From positions 37,649,001-37,713,000 of the forward strand of contig NC_091671.1 in assembly GCF_042453785.1 (NCBI RefSeq): a stretch of DNA of 64,000 nucleotides, in the 5' to 3' direction. Position numbers and translations under genes: made by a program. Of this stretch, positions 50,096 through 61,787 are shown piece after piece; positions within the stretch are counted from its first letter, which is position 1, and each line of letters opens with the position of its first letter. The stretch comes from Malus domestica. Taxonomy: Eukaryota; Streptophyta; Magnoliopsida; Rosales; Rosaceae. Under the pieces are notes generated by a model. It saw only the letters and a program-made list of their open reading frames with translations, was not told where the DNA came from and did no database searches.

Positions 50096-52258
50096 TCAGA
50101 GTATCCAGCAGCTGCAACTTTGTGAATCCTGCGGTCCTTCGAACCATCGATCCCATACCAGATTTACAGGTCCATTTGTTCTGCAACCAGAATAAATCAA
50201 GGATGGAGCATTAGACAATTGCAGCAAGTAACTTGTATTATTGCAGAGTGAGGAGATTGGTTATGGAACTTACAATGGGAGTAGAGGATCCAACCTGCCT
50301 TCGACGTAGGGAAGCAATCTAAGTGATATCAACAAAAACAGATCATTGCTCATCATTTTCTTTTGAGTTTATCAGATTTTTCATGCTAGGAACTTAATAC
50401 TTGGGACAGGGTACTTTATATATGGTTGCTCAAACTTACTCTGAACAAATGGTTGAAACATTTTCGGTTCTTTCGAGCTCTCCCAACTCCTCCTGGATAT
50501 CAAAGAAATAAAGTAACATCAAAATGTGATCGACTGTTTACAAATACTCACTCAACTATGACCTTCTGCAGTACTTTAAATATGACAACAATGCAGATAA
50601 TACAATATCAACCGACACAAGTTTACAAATGTTGCACTAACTAAAAGAAGGAAGAATAAAAAGAGTATATAGACAATGTTAAAACACGAATAAGAAAAAA
50701 CTCATCCACCTCATGCACATAACAAATGTAAAACGCTTATCTGTTAAATTAGAGCCATGAACTGCATGATTCATTTAAGTAATTAATCACAGAGAGCGCT
50801 TATTCTGTCTAAAGGGGTGTTGCTGTGGACCAGAAAGACTGTTTTCTACTTATATATCATTGCCAAGTCTAGCACTAATTCGGATAAGCTACGTATATAG
50901 AAATATGAAGGAAAATCTCAAATTGTTAGAACAAAACCTAGGACAATGCAAGGATATGGAACATAAGAAATTCCACAAGAGAAATAAAACAAGCAAACCA
51001 GACAATTCATACACGTATACAATCCAAACAACTTTGTTCCAAGTTCTTCGAAGACCAGAAGGTCCCTACAGCATCAATGCTTTGGAAGATGAAAATAAAA
51101 CTGGACATCAGTTTAACTTGGAAGCCTAAAAACGAGAAATGTGGTTAGCTTTTTCTAAACTTGAGCTATGATAATGTTCCTTTCATACCTTGATTAAATT
51201 AAGCATTTGAGGGCTAATAAGGTGACATGATACCACAAAACGAACGCAAAGGAATGTATATAATCAATACATAAAACAACTACTGCTTGCAGTGTGTTTT
51301 TTGCAATCTAACCGTCAAACGGATTTTCACAGAGCCAAAATGTGGTGGTTCAACACATCCCACGTCAAGAACTAAATGATTGTTCAGATAACAATGAACT
51401 TTTCGACTACGTTACCATTCACCCCGTTGATCAGCAACGAGTTATATCTAGTGAGTTCTTGCAGTGTGATTTTCCCCTAAAACAGCTCTTAATCCACCCA
51501 TATGAAAGAAAGCAACTTTAGTTTTCCAGTCAAATGTGCTGTTGACCAAGTCTGCAGCCTATTTGGTAACCTCACCAATTATACAACATCATCACCTCTC
51601 CAACAATTTCCCTAAATAAGTACGGAAAAACAGTCAGAGAAAATTGCATCCCTAAATCCCACATTTCCCACAAAATTGGAACTTCTCAATGTTTTGACCG
51701 CTCAAATTAAACGTCAAGATTTCAAAGAGAAGGACCAGCGACTCGTTCTTACATTCTTCAACGCCAAAGCCGGAATCATAACATGCAGTCAACCCATTTT
51801 CCAAAACCCAGAAATATTTTCTTCCTCAAATAACCAATCCCTAGATAACATGCCTTGGCAAAAATAACCCTCATCCCCTTTTCTTTCACCTTCCCTTTTC
51901 TGTAAAGAAAGTTACTTTCTTTACCTTTAACACACAAAGCTGCAAGCTTTTTTACACAAAACTTGAATTGCAACCTCAAAAGGGGAAAAATAGGAAGTGG
52001 GAAATGTTTTACACTGTTTTACAAGTAAGAATTTTCCCGGGAAACAAACAGCATTTAGAGACAGAAAGCAAGTGGCATAGAAAAGGAAGAAACCTGCAAG
52101 AACTTAAGTTCTTGTTCGAGGAGGCTGAGTTCGGCGAGAATCCGATGCCTTCCTCTCTTATCAGTGGACCCTCCTCCTCCTCCTCCTCCGACCAAACCAC
52201 CCGGAACATCCAGCTGCTGCGCCTGTTCGTCCACCGACGACGCCGTATCGGACGCCAT
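50096..52258 (-). CDS. GG1-like: Heterotrimeric G protein gamma subunit (type A, AGG1/AGG2-like)
   Basis: The gamma subunit pairs with G-beta (AGB1) and anchors the dimer at the plasma membrane for defence, ABA and development signalling. Four minus-strand exons: 52258-52094, 50492-50440, 50318-50274 and 50180-50096, all GT-AG, give 115 aa. Residues 1-36 are variable and include a Gly run. The coiled-coil part follows (GRHRILAELSLLEQELKFLQ, then EELGELERTENVSTIC). The conserved DPLLP and the block GPVNLVWDRWFEGP come next. The end, CSCWIL, is a CaaX box (C-W-I-L) suited to geranylgeranylation, as in AGG1. The start at 52258 was preferred over 52276 as the last Met before the conserved part. 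Intron 1 is about 1.6 kb and contains no recognised gene. Confidence 0.92.
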
Positions 52259-52605
52259 TCTTCTCTTCCAGCTCACGCACGCATTACAAACCCATGTAAT
52301 GTATCAGCATACAGATCTGGTAGGTGGTGAAGAAAGAGGAAAATTTCGTCCAAGTTCGACTTTTCTCACTCTCTCGTATCTATATTTCAAGCAACAAGCT
52401 TTCACCAAAAAAATACAAAAATAAATACCAAGACTTTTGGAGACTCGTGGAAAGACTGTTTCTAACTATCTGTTAATTATTGTTCACTCATTTCATACCA
52501 TACGTAATGAACAATTTTGACGACCCGTGGAAGGACTGTTTCTGTTAAATATTGTTCATTAGGTCATTTAATCATTTTATTTTTTAATACATGAATATTT
52601 TTACA

Positions 52606-52735
52606 CTAAGAAAATAATGAGTTCGGCTAAGCCACATAATGGGTAACCTAATTTGGTATCCAATTCGTCATCCACGAGATTCAAACCTAAAACATCTCAC
52701 TTTCAAGTAAAAAATAATACCACCAAATCGTAATA
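52606..52735 (-). mobile_element. tRNA-type SINE, minus strand
   Basis: Read on the minus strand: a segment with ACTTGAAAGTGAGATG, a B-box-like GGTTTGAATCTCGTGG, then GACGAATTGGATACCAAATT, CCCATTATGTGGCTTAGCC and a tail ending TTAGTGTA. It matches the SINE at 56286 in order and spacing. Confidence 0.65.
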
Positions 52736-53106
52736 TTGAATGAGAGCTCATTTAATCCATATTTTAAACTATATAATGTGTTTTCAAGTGGCAAAACAAC
52801 AGCTAAGAGGCGGCTTTAGCTTTATTTAGAAGTGTTTTTTTTTCCTTCTTCGCCCCATTGTTTTTTTTTTTTTTTTTTTTTTACCAAAATGGTTTCACTT
52901 TAAAGTTTACAATAAAATATAAGTGTTTGGCAAAATTTTTAAAAGCAATGACATTCATACAACAGCTTTTAAAAGCAAAAACATCATGTAAGTTGCTTGA
53001 ATAAAGCTGAGTTTTTAATGAATATTTTCAATTTTGTAAGCCTTCATTAGTTTTTAAAAATGACAATATTTAAACTTTTACACATATTTTTTCGATTGAA
53101 AACAAA

Positions 53107-53475
53107 ATAACCGCCACCACCTACTATTGCAAACACTAATATTAAACCATCACTGTCATTACCACCACTACAACCATAACTCCACCATTGCTGGCACCAC
53201 CGCCACCACTATCATTGTCACAACTAGTGTTATTATTACCACAATCGCCATCGTTGCTGCCACGCCCACCATCACCACCATACCACAATTGCCACCGCAA
53301 CCGTCACTACCACCATTGTTGCCACCTTGACCACCATTGTTATATCTCTACACCCTAATCATAACAACTGGTAAGAGCACCATACCCTACTCCACCTTTG
53401 TCGCTACCATCATCACTACAACCATCACCACCGCCCTCGCCACCACTGTCATTGCCACCACCTTCGCTACCATGG
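53107..53475. repeat. Imperfect CAC/ATC-type trinucleotide array
   Basis: About 370 bp of degenerate CCA/CCG/ACA/ATC triplets. They translate as His/Thr/Pro-rich low-complexity peptides in every frame, so the ORFs here are not genes. The array sits inside AT-rich sequence with AGCTTTTAAAAGC-type stretches at 52960 and GTAGCTTTAAAAA at 53634, perhaps the arms of a non-autonomous element. Confidence 0.7.
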
Positions 53476-54034
53476 CCATTTTTTTTATTATCTACAAATA
53501 TAACACTTCTACATTAAAATTTACGAAATCCTTTTACACTGCTTTTTATACTCACAAAACTTTTAAAAATAAAATTTATCAAACGTTTAAATACTTTATT
53601 TTACAACTCATTATTCTTCAAACACAGCAGAAGTAGCTTTAAAAAAAAAATTAATGCAGCAATCCCAAATTGCCCTTTCTTGTTAGCTATTTCCCACTTG
53701 GAAAAGTGTCTGTCTTCCAGTGGGTCTCTTTCTATTTCCACGTACTTGAATAGGCATCTTCTATGTGTCCACTTATATACATACCACATGTTTTAAGAAT
53801 AATTGAAAGCAATTGTTATGGCACTCTAAAAATTTTATTTTTACTCTTCATAACAATATTTTCTTTTTTTATATATAGAAAGTTTGAATTGCATAATAAA
53901 AATTTTAAAGTGCTACTAACAATTCCTTAATTAAAAATTAAAATAAACTGAATTACCAATTATTGTAGATTGGATTTAGCAAGAGCTTGGAGGATGCAAA
54001 AATGGAATCTTGAAGGCAGGGTATATGAGCTAAC

Positions 54035-54606
54035 ATTCTTTTTGGTGAAGTACTAATTTGGTCCCTAAATTATCACTTCAGTGAAAATTAGGTCCCTAAA
54101 TTATTTTTTTTGGTAAAATAAGTCCCTAAAATTCATTAAAAATTGCTAATTTCATCTCTACTATTTTATTCAAAGCTATTTTATCCATTTTTTTTGTTAA
54201 CTTAGGTCACTTGACATACTTAAGAGTGTAATATTGTCAATTTCTTGCCTATAAGCCCTTAACATTTCATATAAGTTGCGAATGGAACATCTAATTTACC
54301 ATTCAAAGTTAACTTACACTATTTCTTATGAAAAACTACCAATTTACCCTCCAAAGTTAACTTCATACACTATTTTTTTATGAAAAACTACCAATCTACC
54401 CTCCAATGTGTATCACATGCAAATAACTTGATTAAATTGATGGAAAATTGAATATAGTAGCTTCGAATATAATATTAGGGATTTAATTGACAAATTTTTA
54501 TAATTCAAGGGCTGGTTTTTTTGAAAAAAATTAATAATTTAGGGACCTAATTTTCACTGAAGTGATAATTGAAAGACTAAATTAGCAATTCACACTAAAA
54601 AGAAAT
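54035..54606. mobile_element. Non-autonomous element with about 75-bp terminal inverted repeats
   Basis: The left arm contains ATTCTTTTTGGTGAAGTACT, AATTTGGTCCCTAAATTATC and ACTTCAGTGAAAATTAGGTC. The right arm returns GACCTAATTTTCACTGAAGT, GATAATTGAAAGACTAAATT and AAAAAGAAAT. The interior, about 420 bp, is AT-rich and non-coding with an internal duplication (AACTACCAATTTACCCTCCA / AACTACCAATCTACCCTCCA). Long TIRs fit Mutator-like elements; no transposase is present. Confidence 0.8.
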
Positions 54607-54936
54607 CCCCGTGACGGGTTATGCTAAACATAATATTTTTTTTTTCTTTTCAGTCTCCAACTTCATTCAATATATTCTTCTCAATCCACGAAAAAAGAGT
54701 TTAGAAAACTTCAACATGTTTATAATAAAATCACTTCTGCAACAAACGCTTATGAGCTGAAATGTTTTTTAGAGAAACAATCTTGAAACGGGACCTTAGT
54801 CACCAGCTCAATACAAACAATAGCAGTTTATTTCCAGTGGAATTATGAAGCCAGGGTTGTAATAGATGTATTTGATTATAAAAGCCGTTTATCACACAGT
54901 AAAATCATCGTACTGCAACTGCAAAAGGCAGACCTT

Positions 54937-55878
54937 TTAAATTGCATTTGTAAGCCGAAAACGCTCTTCCAGGTAGTCCCCACTGCGGACGGGAGGAAAT
55001 CTTGGCGGTGATTCTTCACTGCAACAACTTGCCAGACATTCCACGACACAATCTTCATTGGGATCCATGAAGAATGCGACGGAGTAGCGTTCTCGTCCTG
55101 CTGGCATCACTCTATGCAGTGTTGACCTGAACAAACAATTAGTCCACCTCTCCAGCATGTCCCCAATGTTGACAATGAATGCCCCATCTATGTGAAGAAC
55201 ATCTTCCCAGACTCGAGGTTGCTTAGATTTGTCCCTACAAACCTGAAGTCCAGGAACTCCATTGGATGCAAGGAGTGTGACCATGCCATAGTCTGAATGA
55301 GCAGAAGCACCATATATTTCTTCATCGGTTGATCCCAGCTCACCTGGATAGTGTAAAAGTCGAAGAAAACCCCTTGGTTTATTCAGTGCCCCCACTTTGT
55401 CGAAAAAGTCCTCATCTAGGTTTAAAGCCAGGGCAATCAGAGAGCTTAACCTTTTTCCAGCAGACAGGACTTTTCTATAGTACGATTCCATTGTAGGTCT
55501 CAAAGATGGAAGGATGTCTTCTGAAGGCCATTTATTCAAATGACTCTGAGTTGGGTCATATAAATTGCCGACGTAATAACTCTCTTTCGAGTCACCTTTG
55601 GAGCTGGAAGCGAAGTCGAGGTTTTCGGAAAAGAGTGGGGTGTATCCACTGTGACCACTGTGATGCTTGCGATCCAGTTTCAACTTATCTTCCAAAGGAA
55701 GCGAAAAGAAGTTGCTGCTCTGATCGAACACCTCTGCAAACAGCTCTTCCTCGACGCCATGATTCACCAGGTAGAAGAAACCACACTCTATGCATGCCTG
55801 ACGGATTGAAGCGGCGGAGGAGATAGAATCTGATGAGGACAAGTCAATGATCGGCAGGTTCACTGCCTCCGTCGTCAT
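54937..55878 (-). CDS. 2-oxoglutarate/Fe(II)-dependent dioxygenase
   Basis: An intact intronless ORF of 313 aa belongs to the plant DOXC-like 2-oxoglutarate dioxygenases. The N-terminal DIOX_N part is present (LPIIDLSS at 8-15, CGFFYLVNHGV at 32-42). The double-stranded beta-helix core has the Fe(II) triad H194-x-D196 (ASAHSDYG) and H255 (STLHRV), and the 2-oxoglutarate anchor R264-x-S266 (RYS). The overall layout (SGYTPLFSENLD, KESYYVG, FLRLLHYPG, GLQVC, FIVNIGDMLERWTN) resembles the small uncharacterised clade that includes At3g50210 and At4g16770, so I do not assign a substrate. Plant 2OGDs usually have introns, so the single exon is worth noting. No lesion is seen. The start is the first ATG of the open frame. 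Confidence 0.92.
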   Translation of the reverse strand: MTTEAVNLPIIDLSSSDSISSAASIRQACIECGFFYLVNHGVEEELFAEVFDQSSNFFSLPLEDKLKLDRKHHSGHSGYTPLFSENLDFASSSKGDSKESYYVGNLYDPTQSHLNKWPSEDILPSLRPTMESYYRKVLSAGKRLSSLIALALNLDEDFFDKVGALNKPRGFLRLLHYPGELGSTDEEIYGASAHSDYGMVTLLASNGVPGLQVCRDKSKQPRVWEDVLHIDGAFIVNIGDMLERWTNCLFRSTLHRVMPAGRERYSVAFFMDPNEDCVVECLASCCSEESPPRFPPVRSGDYLEERFRLTNAI

Positions 55879-56096
55879 CTGCTTACTTACTTTTAGACCT
55901 CCTGCTTTTCAAAACTCACGACAAAGAAAAGAGATTGGTTCCCTCAACACTCCGACCCTCCCGGCCATTATCGGTATGCTGAAATAATTGTTTCTTCGTT
56001 AATTACGAAATTATATGCATAGGAATCACCGATGCATATAACACCAAAGTTCTTGCTTACACAAATTTAACCTATGCATTGATTCTAGTGAAAGAG

Positions 56097-56180
56097 AATT
56101 TGAACCACATTATTACTATTTATTGTGAGGTTAAGCTCATCCCTTTCCTTTAGTGTAAATAATATCGTTTGTTAAAAAAA
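56097..56180 (+). mobile_element. SINE 3' fragment
   Basis: GAATTTGAACCACATTATTACTATTTATTGTGAGGTTAAGC, then TAGTGTAAATAATATCGTTTG and an A-tract, match the SINE tail. The head and the A/B boxes are absent. Confidence 0.55.
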
Positions 56181-56285
56181 AAATTTAATTCTTTTTGCAA
56201 ATGATATTGTAACCTAATCTAATCTATCATTAAAAAAAAACGTTTGAATTTCAATACAGGGGGAACAATTCTCTGACCAACATGT

Positions 56286-56446
56286 CACTCGGTACTATGG
56301 TCTAGTGGTATTTTTCTTCACTTATAAGTGAGAGGTCTTAGATTCGAATCTCGTAAATGACGAATTTGATATCAAATTAGATTACCTATTGTGTGATTTA
56401 ACTAAACTCCTCATCCTCTTAATGTAAAATATATTATTGTATTTCC
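56286..56446 (+). mobile_element. tRNA-derived SINE
   Basis: An A-box-like TGGTCTAGTGGTA (56298-56310) and a B-box-like GATTCGAATCTC (56341-56352) are spaced as in a tRNA-type Pol III promoter. The SINE body and CTTAATGTAAAATATATTATTG tail follow, then an AATAA-rich run. It is the best-preserved of at least five related copies. Confidence 0.75.
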
Positions 56447-57361
56447 AATAAAATAAAATAAAATAAAATAAAAACCTCTGACCAACATGGCTTGTCGATA
56501 TTTGCCACCACATGCAACCAATTGCTAAATATTTGAAGTAACTTCTCTTTCACGAAACATTGGAGTCTAGATCCTATGGCTAAACCATGTGCCTGCTCTC
56601 TAGGGTTTACAAGAAGCACATGATTCTTCTAAGCATCTCCAATGAAAGCGTTCTATATTTAGATTAGTCGAACTCAAGCCATCATGCACAGGCTCAACTT
56701 CTTTTCATTATTGTGGTGAAAGACCACTTGCATGAAGGGTTCTATATGAGACTGCTAAAGTAGTGAATATATATAGCCCATTTTAGAGCTCTGAGAAATT
56801 TTGAGACTCTAAAAAAAAATCTCTCTCAACAAGGGGTTATATACCTTTCGGCTCTATATAGGATTATATATTTATTTATGTAGTAATTTGATTACGTGAT
56901 AAATTTATTTTTGTTTTAACTTTTTCTAAGTTGACTTTTAGACTTTGTTATCTTAAATTTTTTAATGAACATTTCAACCTAAAAAAAATTCAAATTCTGC
57001 ACTTGTTCACTACTCACCTAACTCTTGTGTTTGGAGCATTTAAATACTATATTGTAATGAATTTATAATTTAGGTCTGTTTGTTGGTTTATGCTTTCAAA
57101 TAACTAACTTGTAATGCCCTTACAATTTAGGTATGTTTTTTGTTTTTGTTTTCGGTTCAAGTCTCTAAACTACCAATGTTAAATTTCATCATTTTTTTAT
57201 GAACTTTTAAATTTAGAAAATTAAACACAAAGCATAATATTTTTTTTTTCTTAATCAATAACACCAAAAAAAAAAAAAGTTGTTTGCTTATGTTTTCTTA
57301 ATGAAACAAACACTTGAAAAATAAACCGCTGAAATCGAGACTACTACGAGGCCCTTAATTT

Positions 57362-57536
57362 GGAGAGATTTTTCAGTGTGACTGTCACACGAGGTAGTAC
57401 ATCACGTGTCCCTATATAAATGGTGGATTATGTGTGTTAAAAGGTTAATAACTTAAAAATTAAAAAATTTCACCACTTGCATAAAAATACGTGGTGTACC
57501 ATCTGTGTTCCCGTCACAACTAAAAATAATTTCTCC
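57362..57536. mobile_element. Foldback MITE, family A, copy with GGAGAGATTTTTCAG end
   Basis: The left arm (GGAGAGATTTTTCAGTGTG and GAGGTAGTACATCACGTGTC) is mirrored at the right (GTGGTGTACCATCTGTGTTC and CTAAAAATAATTTCTCC). Confidence 0.75.
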
Positions 57537-57888
57537 ATAATTTGGTGCAGGTTCCACCTCTTTTTGGAGCTAGATGTAGTCTAACTTTTTGCTACTCAAA
57601 AAAGGAAGTAGCTAACCATATGATAGATATACCCCTATTTTCCAGCTCAATGGGGATGAAAATTCCTCACTAGAGCTACCAATGTAGCCTAGAGGAAGAT
57701 AAAATCCCAACTCCTCGAGGAAGATAAAACCCCCGTTGGGGATGCTCTAGGAATCCATGTCTCAAAAAATAAAAAATAAAAACCAGAAAATTGAGCTTTC
57801 ATTTCAAATTCCAATTACAATGACAAAATAGTTTGTCAATATTTTTTTTAGTTCTTATTACATTAGATGATGAGTAGATTATGAACTC

Positions 57889-58035
57889 ATTTGGAAGTGT
57901 TTTTAAAATGATTGAAAACGTTTTTAGAGAAAATCTTTTTGGGTTTCAAAAACACTTGCATTTTTACTAAGAATTAGTTCCAAAAACATTTTTACCAAAA
58001 CATTTTTAGTTATTTTAAAATCACTTCCAAACGAA
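57889..58035. mobile_element. MITE, family C, copy 3
   Basis: The ends ATTTGGAAGTGTTTTTAAAATGATTGAAAACG and TTAGTTATTTTAAAATCACTTCCAAACG are inverted. It lies 77 bp downstream of the ammonium transporter stop codon. Confidence 0.75.
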
Positions 58036-58111
58036 CTTTACGTTTCTTGCAAGAAACCAAAATACAAATACAAATAAAAGTAGAAATAAACAAAATAAAA
58101 GCATATCAACT

Positions 58112-60876
58112 TCATGCTTCAGCTTTAGGCGCATTCATGGGAAACTCTTCCATTCCATAAACTGAGTTATGCTTGGAACCATCATACTTCTCTCCATCTC
58201 CCCACAATGCATAAGCCTCCTCGCCGTGGATCGCGTCATCACCGACCTGCAACTCGTCGTCGTTGAGCCTGAGTGGAATGAAAAGCCTCAAGAACAAGCA
58301 AATGATGCTAGTGATGATCACATTGACAGTAACCACAAACGCTACTCCTAGGAATTGGATTCCCATTTGCTTGAACCCTGCACCGACATGGCCACTTTGC
58401 AATCCATAGGCAAGGCCAATGTAGTGTTCCCACTTGTCGGTTAAGTAGAATATACGGCAGAGCTTCGGGTGGGCAAAGAAGCCGGCAAGGATGCCACCTA
58501 GGCTTCCGGCCACGGCGTGGGTGTGGAACACGGCCATGGTGTCATCGACTTGCTTTAGGATGCCGATTTTCTTGTGGAGGACCATCATAGTGTACCATGG
58601 GATGCTTCCTGACATCATTCCCATTATGATTGCTGCCCAACCTTGTACCACTCCTATACTCAAAAGATTATGTGACACAATAAGGCTTTGTTTGGTACTC
58701 TATTTGAATTCAATTTTCTAAACTCAAAAACATTTAAGTTTGAAGTCATAAGTACTTGTTTAGTATAACTATTTTCCAAATTGGATTCAAAACTAACTTA
58801 AAAAAATAGTCCATTTCTTGAAAATAGTACTAAAAGCGAGATTTTAAACTCTAAGCGCCATTGCTTTTTCTCTCTTCTCCTTTTATACGGAACAAGTTTT
58901 GCGGTCTTAAAGAAAATTGTTTTCAAGAGATGTTCTCAATAAATGTTTTAAGAAATGATGATTTTTTTTTAATAGAATACCAATTAAAGCAAGAGAAATG
59001 AAATGTTTATTTATGACATTTTGGACAAATAAAAAAAACATAAATAAGCAGAAAAACTAATGAAAATGATATGAAAACTTTGAGTTTTAAAGATAAAGAT
59101 AAAATAATGGGTAAAGTGAATAGTACCAGAATTGATTTTTTAGTGTAAAAATGTGGTTTTTCGTTAAAATGAACAGTACCGAAAACTTTTCATTAAAATT
59201 CCCTAAATAAGGAGGAGTTTGTAGAAATAAAAAACAAGGGTAAGCCAAAATTATTTGAGTATTTTTATGTGAATCGAGTAATTTATACCTGCAGCAGGAG
59301 TAATGCAAACTAAGCCAGTGATCATGCCTTGAGTGGCACCGATCACAGAGGGCTTCCCGAAGAAAGCAATGTCAAGCAAGAGCCACGTCAGCAAGCTAGT
59401 GGCAGTGCACACGTGGGTGTTGAGGACGGCCAGAGATGCGTCTGTGCTCACCATGTAAGGATCTCCACCGTTAAATCCACTCCACCCCATCCAAAGTAGG
59501 CCCGCCCCAGCAAGCATCAGCAGAATGTTGTTTGGTGGAAATCTCTCCCTGTCATTGGTTGCCCTTGGCCCAACCTGAATCCTCAAGGAAAACAATATTT
59601 GTGGTTTACTTGTAAAACCAACTTAATTTTAACCCATATAATAAATTTCATTGATAGAAGTGCGTTAAATTAGTTGATTAGGATAATATGTTCGCTCTCT
59701 TGTATTTAAGTTTAATTCATTATACTAATATAAAATTTCTAGTAGATGCGAGACATACTAAAAATGTTCTGTCATAGACATGTTGCTCATATTAGAATAT
59801 AGCAGTCTAACATAAAATAAAAATATTCCATATATCCGGTGGTGGTTCAAGAGTTTTTATGCAACCTTTTCTTAAAAATCAGTTTTTAGGGGCAAATTCT
59901 ATGTATAAACTCTAAACAATTATTATTAGACTTTGATTTCACCAGGCCTAGACTTCACTGAAAGGGTGACTGATAGGCTAGATTAAAATGCTCAATACTA
60001 TGTATGGAGCAATGTAGGCCACCCTAACCATCAAGGCTTCACGCCATGCGATTGTCGAGAGAACGTCTATCATACGTAGCCTTATCATTTTTTGCAAATA
60101 GGTTTTGTGGGTTAATAAAGAGTAAACTTTGGCTGAGCTAAAATTATGATGTATTTTACGATCAGTGGCTCAAATTCTAATGGTTAATTTTTGGCCAGTG
60201 ATGCTCGAGAGGCCATAATACATCAATGGTCAAATTTCATCCACATAAAGGTTAAACGACTGAAGTTAGTAAAATTGTGTTGACTTACCCAGTACGCAGC
60301 AGTGAAACCAGCAACACCAGAAGAGAGATGAATGACGTAGCCGCCAGAGTAGTCAATAAGCCCCATCTTATACAACCAGCCATTGGGGTAAAAAATACTA
60401 TAGCAAGTAATTGTGTAAGAAAATGTCAACCAAAGGGGTACAAATAACATCCATGCATGGAAGTTCATCCTCCCCAACAAAGCCCCAGCGATCAAAATCA
60501 ACGTAATGGCCGCAAACACGAACTGAAAATAAATCATAGTTGCATTTGGAAGAAACCCACTGAATGTTCTTTTCAGCAGGAAGGCTTGGTCCATGGCCAC
60601 GTTGGGTCGGCCGAGGAACGGGAAGAGCTGGTCCCCGAACGACATTTGGTAGCCCCAGCCGACCCAACAGACCAAGACTGCTGCGAAGGCGTACAGAGCC
60701 ATGAAGGCGGAGTTCACCGCCCACTTCTTTTTCACTATGCTTCCGTAGAGAATGACAAGCCCTGGCACGCTCTGCATGCCAACGAGCGTGGCAGCCGTGA
60801 GTTGCCAAGCATTGTCACCCTTGCTGAGCCAATCAGGGCTCGCCTCGTCAGGTTGGAGGTTCAATGGGAGCGCCAT
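58112..60876 (-). CDS. AMT3-like: Ammonium transporter, AMT2/AMT3 (MEP-type) subfamily
   Basis: This high-affinity ammonium channel/transporter resides in the plasma membrane. Three minus-strand exons: 60876-60289, 59574-59289 and 58653-58112, spliced GT-AG with matching phases, give 471 aa, the usual AMT2-type length (Arabidopsis AMT2 is 475 aa). About 11 hydrophobic segments are visible. The family signature runs from [13 protein letters not shown] to [10 protein letters not shown] (175-198). The pore twin histidines are H183 (VIHLS) and H337 (VFHTHAVAG). The N-terminus ([20 protein letters not shown]) and the C-terminal tail ([31 protein letters not shown]) match AMT2/AMT3 rather than AMT1. 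The tail regulates trimer gating and is complete. Introns are 714 and 635 bp. No lesion is seen. Confidence 0.95.
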
Positions 60877-61476
60877 TGCGATGGATTGACGAATAAGCTT
60901 AGGGCATAGAGTTTAGATGATGATTGTGTGTTGATTTATGAATGGGATGCCAATGAACGCTTTATAAATTTATTTGTGGATTGTGACCTTGAAGCATCGG
61001 AGCTTTTGCTGTCCTTGCCTGGATCTTTTTTGGTTCTATGTGATTTTTGTCCAGATTAATGAATCTGAAAATTGTCCGCAGAGTAATTCAGGGTTCAGGG
61101 GCGTGTGAAGTTACTGATGTGCCATTTGACCTTGTTGGTTGATAACTAGATATTTGCACGTTTGATGGCTAAAATTGTAACTGGATTGAGATTCATCGTT
61201 CATTACCAAGAGATTCCTAAGCTTTAGCGTCTCTCTTTCGTGTCGTTTCCCACGACGGTGAATCCAATGGCTACAAGTTGCGGCACAGGAATTCCCGCCA
61301 TTCGCATGGGGGCTTGCTCTTGGCCAATAGATTGATGGTTCCGATGGAGGAACATAATATATTAAAGTAAATTCTTTTTAATTAACAGGTTAAATAATTG
61401 GTTTTTTATTTTATTTTATATTTTTGTGCAAATTAAGGGATTATAATAAGTAATCTACGTATACATATCATTAAGA
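60877..61476. other. Promoter-side flank of the ammonium transporter
   Basis: This is the upstream region of the transporter gene. On the minus strand a TATA-like TTTATAAA lies at about 60961-60968, some 90 bp before the ATG. No other feature is recognised. Confidence 0.45.
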
Positions 61477-61787
61477 ATAATGCTAGGAATACCAAATTTG
61501 CAAATCAAATGATGTGTCATCGATAAAAAATAAGCACGTTAATCAATACTTAAGTCAAGGTAATGCTAGGGAGATCAAAATTTTAAAACAAATTAACAAA
61601 TCAAATGATGTGGTTGTAGATGATTGATTTATTAAGTAAGTGTCAATTAACGTGCTTATTTTTTATTAGTGATAGATCATTTGATTTTCAAATTTGGTTT
61701 TATCCCTTAAATAATAATTCAATCATCAACATCCACATCATTTGGTTTACAAGATTTGGTTTAAAAATTTGATCTTCCTAGCATTAC
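61477..61787. mobile_element. Nested pair of foldback MITEs
   Basis: Two palindromes of the same family interleave. TAATGCTAGGAATACCAAAT with ATAAGCACGTTAAT (left) pairs with ATTAACGTGCTTAT (61650s) and ATTTGGT. TAATGCTAGGGAGATCAAAATTTT (61561) pairs with AATTTGATCTTCCTAGCATTA at the end. CAAATCAAATGATGTG occurs in both. Confidence 0.7.

Noticed and set aside
53127..53636. His/Thr/Pro-rich ORFs
   Set aside because: They are translations of a degenerate triplet repeat and are open in several frames.
56298..56352. A tRNA gene suggested by A- and B-box-like motifs
   Set aside because: No cloverleaf or acceptor stem can be formed, and related copies with 3' tails recur, so it is a SINE.
19885..60876. 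A functional cluster linking D27, the G-gamma gene and the ammonium transporter
   Set aside because: The genes are tens of kilobases apart, on mixed strands and separated by repeats; nothing in the sequence supports co-regulation.
60398..60909. ORFs of 136 and 150 codons overlapping the ammonium transporter
   Set aside because: Other-frame and opposite-strand shadows of exon 1 of the transporter.
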